Assembly (NCBI GenBank): GCA_020052215.1
Contig: JAGVPN010000279.1
Span: forward strand, 1 to 5,217
Reading direction: 5' to 3'
DNA length: 5,217 nt
Origin: Syntrophobacterales bacterium
Lineage (GTDB): Bacteria; Desulfobacterota; Desulfobaccia; Desulfobaccales; 0-14-0-80-60-11
Below, piece by piece: positions 4,190-5,217 of the stretch. Below the pieces are notes generated by a model. It did no database searches. It saw only the letters and a list, made by a program, of their open reading frames with translations, and had not been told where the DNA came from. The position numbers and the translations under genes are program-made. Numbering within the stretch: position 1 is the first letter of the stretch; each line of letters opens with the position of its first letter.

Positions 4190-5217
4190 TTACACGGAGT
4201 CAGGGGGTGAATGGTTTCGGGCGGCATCGCCGGGGGAGGCGGTAATGGCAGAGAAATCCAGGCTGTAATTGCCCTGGAGGAAGTTTTGGGCCAAGACCTC
4301 AACGCCGGCCTCGCTGGTCATGAGCATATCCATCTGGCGGGTGAAAATGAGCAGCCGCCCGATGAGGTCGAGCTTTTCCTGGATGACCGGGCTTTCATAT
4401 TTTTGCAGGCGGGCGTCCACCCGGTCGCCCTTGACTTCCACTGAAAAATCCAGGCCCAGGAGGACGATGGCGATGGCCCGGACCCGGCGGCTGCGGCGTA
4501 CGTCGTCGGCGGCGCCGCCCTTGAAGGAGAAGGTGATGTAGTTCTTGTTGACGGTGGCGCCGCAGTAAGCGTCCAGGACGCTGTAGTGGTAGCCCACCCG
4601 GGAAGAGAAATTGAGATACTTGTCGGAGATGATGGCGTAACTGCGGTCGCCGAAGCGTTCCTCCGCATTGGGAGCGGCCAGCAGCTGTTCCCGCATCACC
4701 GACATAAGCCCGGAGAATTGGACGGCGCGGGGTCCCCGAGCCCTCACGTCCTCGCGCAGCATCCCCCGCAAGAGGGCCTGGAGGGGAACCGAGGCCACCT
4801 GGTCCGGGGTTACCTTGTGGGCCTGGGGGTCGGCCCCCGCCAGCCCGCCGCCCAGGTCGATGAGGTAGAGGTCCAGGGGAATCGCGGCGTCCAGCTTCAG
4901 GGCGTACCCCTCCCGGGCGGAGACCAGGTCGCTGATCTTGAACATCTCGGTGTAGGAGAGTTCGTGCACCAACCTGCTTAAGTCATGGAGGGACAGGCAA
5001 AACTCCGGGGTGAATTCCGGGGACGCGGGGTTCACCAGGTGGAGGGGCAGGATGAATTCTGCCACCTGCTTTAAAGTGGCATAGACCGGGGTGTCTTTCA
5101 GGTGGGATTCCCGGGCCGGCTGGAGATCCAGCAGTTCCGGCACCTTTCCCTGGTAGATGCGGCAGGCGTAGGCGTCCACTGTGACGATCTGGCCCGGGGC
5201 AATGGTCTGGGTGGCCA
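4190..5217 (-). CDS. PEP/pyruvate-binding (PEP synthase/PPDK-like) protein, C-terminal part; 5' end outside window
   Basis: The reading frame is open to the window edge and gives 341 residues ending in TAA (4192-4190). The GTG at 5179 is internal, since twelve in-frame residues ending ...APGQIVT precede it. The first ~30 residues (ATQTIAPGQIVTVDAY...YQGKVPELL) match the end of a PEP-utilising mobile (phosphohistidine) domain. After it come a segment containing LVNPASPEFTPE (60-71) and LHDLSRLVHE (76-85), then PLDLYLIDLGGG (113-124), and a C-terminal domain with SSRVGYHYSVLDAYCG (204-219), NYITFSFKGGAADD (225-238) and RRSRRVRAIAIVLLGLDF (240-257). This resembles the long PEP/pyruvate-binding proteins of Desulfobacterota, which carry an ATP-grasp PEP/pyruvate domain at the N-terminus. 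That part is not visible here, so the reaction cannot be assigned. No signal or membrane segment is seen. It converges on the DOMON gene and is probably unrelated to it. Confidence 0.78.
   Translation of the reverse strand, partial: ATQTIAPGQIVTVDAYACRIYQGKVPELLDLQPARESHLKDTPVYATLKQVAEFILPLHLVNPASPEFTPEFCLSLHDLSRLVHELSYTEMFKISDLVSAREGYALKLDAAIPLDLYLIDLGGGLAGADPQAHKVTPDQVASVPLQALLRGMLREDVRARGPRAVQFSGLMSVMREQLLAAPNAEERFGDRSYAIISDKYLNFSSRVGYHYSVLDAYCGATVNKNYITFSFKGGAADDVRRSRRVRAIAIVLLGLDFSVEVKGDRVDARLQKYESPVIQEKLDLIGRLLIFTRQMDMLMTSEAGVEVLAQNFLQGNYSLDFSAITASPGDAARNHSPPDSV

Noticed and set aside
4211..4981. Plus-strand frames across the PEP-utilising gene
   Set aside because: They show low-complexity composition typical of the opposite strand of a GC-rich gene, and the minus-strand protein has clear family motifs.
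5177..5179. GTG as the start of the minus-strand PEP-utilising gene
   Set aside because: The frame stays open to the window edge, and the residues before this GTG (ending APGQIVT) continue the PEP-utilising domain, so it is an internal valine.

Overview
The window reads as a GC-rich bacterial chromosome segment. The style of the genes, a C-terminal fragment of the PEP/pyruvate-binding protein type common in Desulfobacterota, and the many short palindromic repeats between genes suggest a Desulfobacterota (delta-proteobacterial) organism. That placement is inference from memory, not a search result.

Layout. Bases 1-306 carry no gene and consist of two adjoining MITE-like elements (14-127 and 128-294) that run almost into the ribosome-binding site of the first gene. 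Bases 307-1650 (+) encode BioA, the PLP- and SAM-dependent 7,8-diaminopelargonate synthase of biotin synthesis. It is followed 17 bases later by a 63-residue putative lipoprotein (1668-1859, +). An AT-rich gap with several short hairpins and one candidate promoter (1860-2154) precedes a sugar-kinase-like protein of the N-acetylhexosamine 1-kinase (NahK) type, stop at 3288. Its stop overlaps by 4 bases the start of a DOMON-like domain protein (3285-3824, +). The interval 3825-4189 separates convergent genes. It holds a second, 96% identical copy of the first MITE-like element (3944-4057), a pair of GC-rich hairpins (4077-4130) and a weak terminator candidate. The last gene (4190 to beyond 5217, -) is the C-terminal part of a PEP-utilising (PEP synthase/PPDK-like) protein whose start lies outside the window.

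How the genes may work together. BioA and the lipoprotein are probably one transcript, but no other biotin gene is visible. The kinase and DOMON protein are translationally coupled and form the most interesting unit: a probable cytoplasmic anomeric sugar kinase paired with a probable carbohydrate-binding-fold protein of unknown role. The four plus-strand genes are bracketed by direct copies of one small non-coding element, so the block could be lost or rearranged by recombination between them. I see no CRISPR array, tRNA, rRNA, transposase or phage gene.
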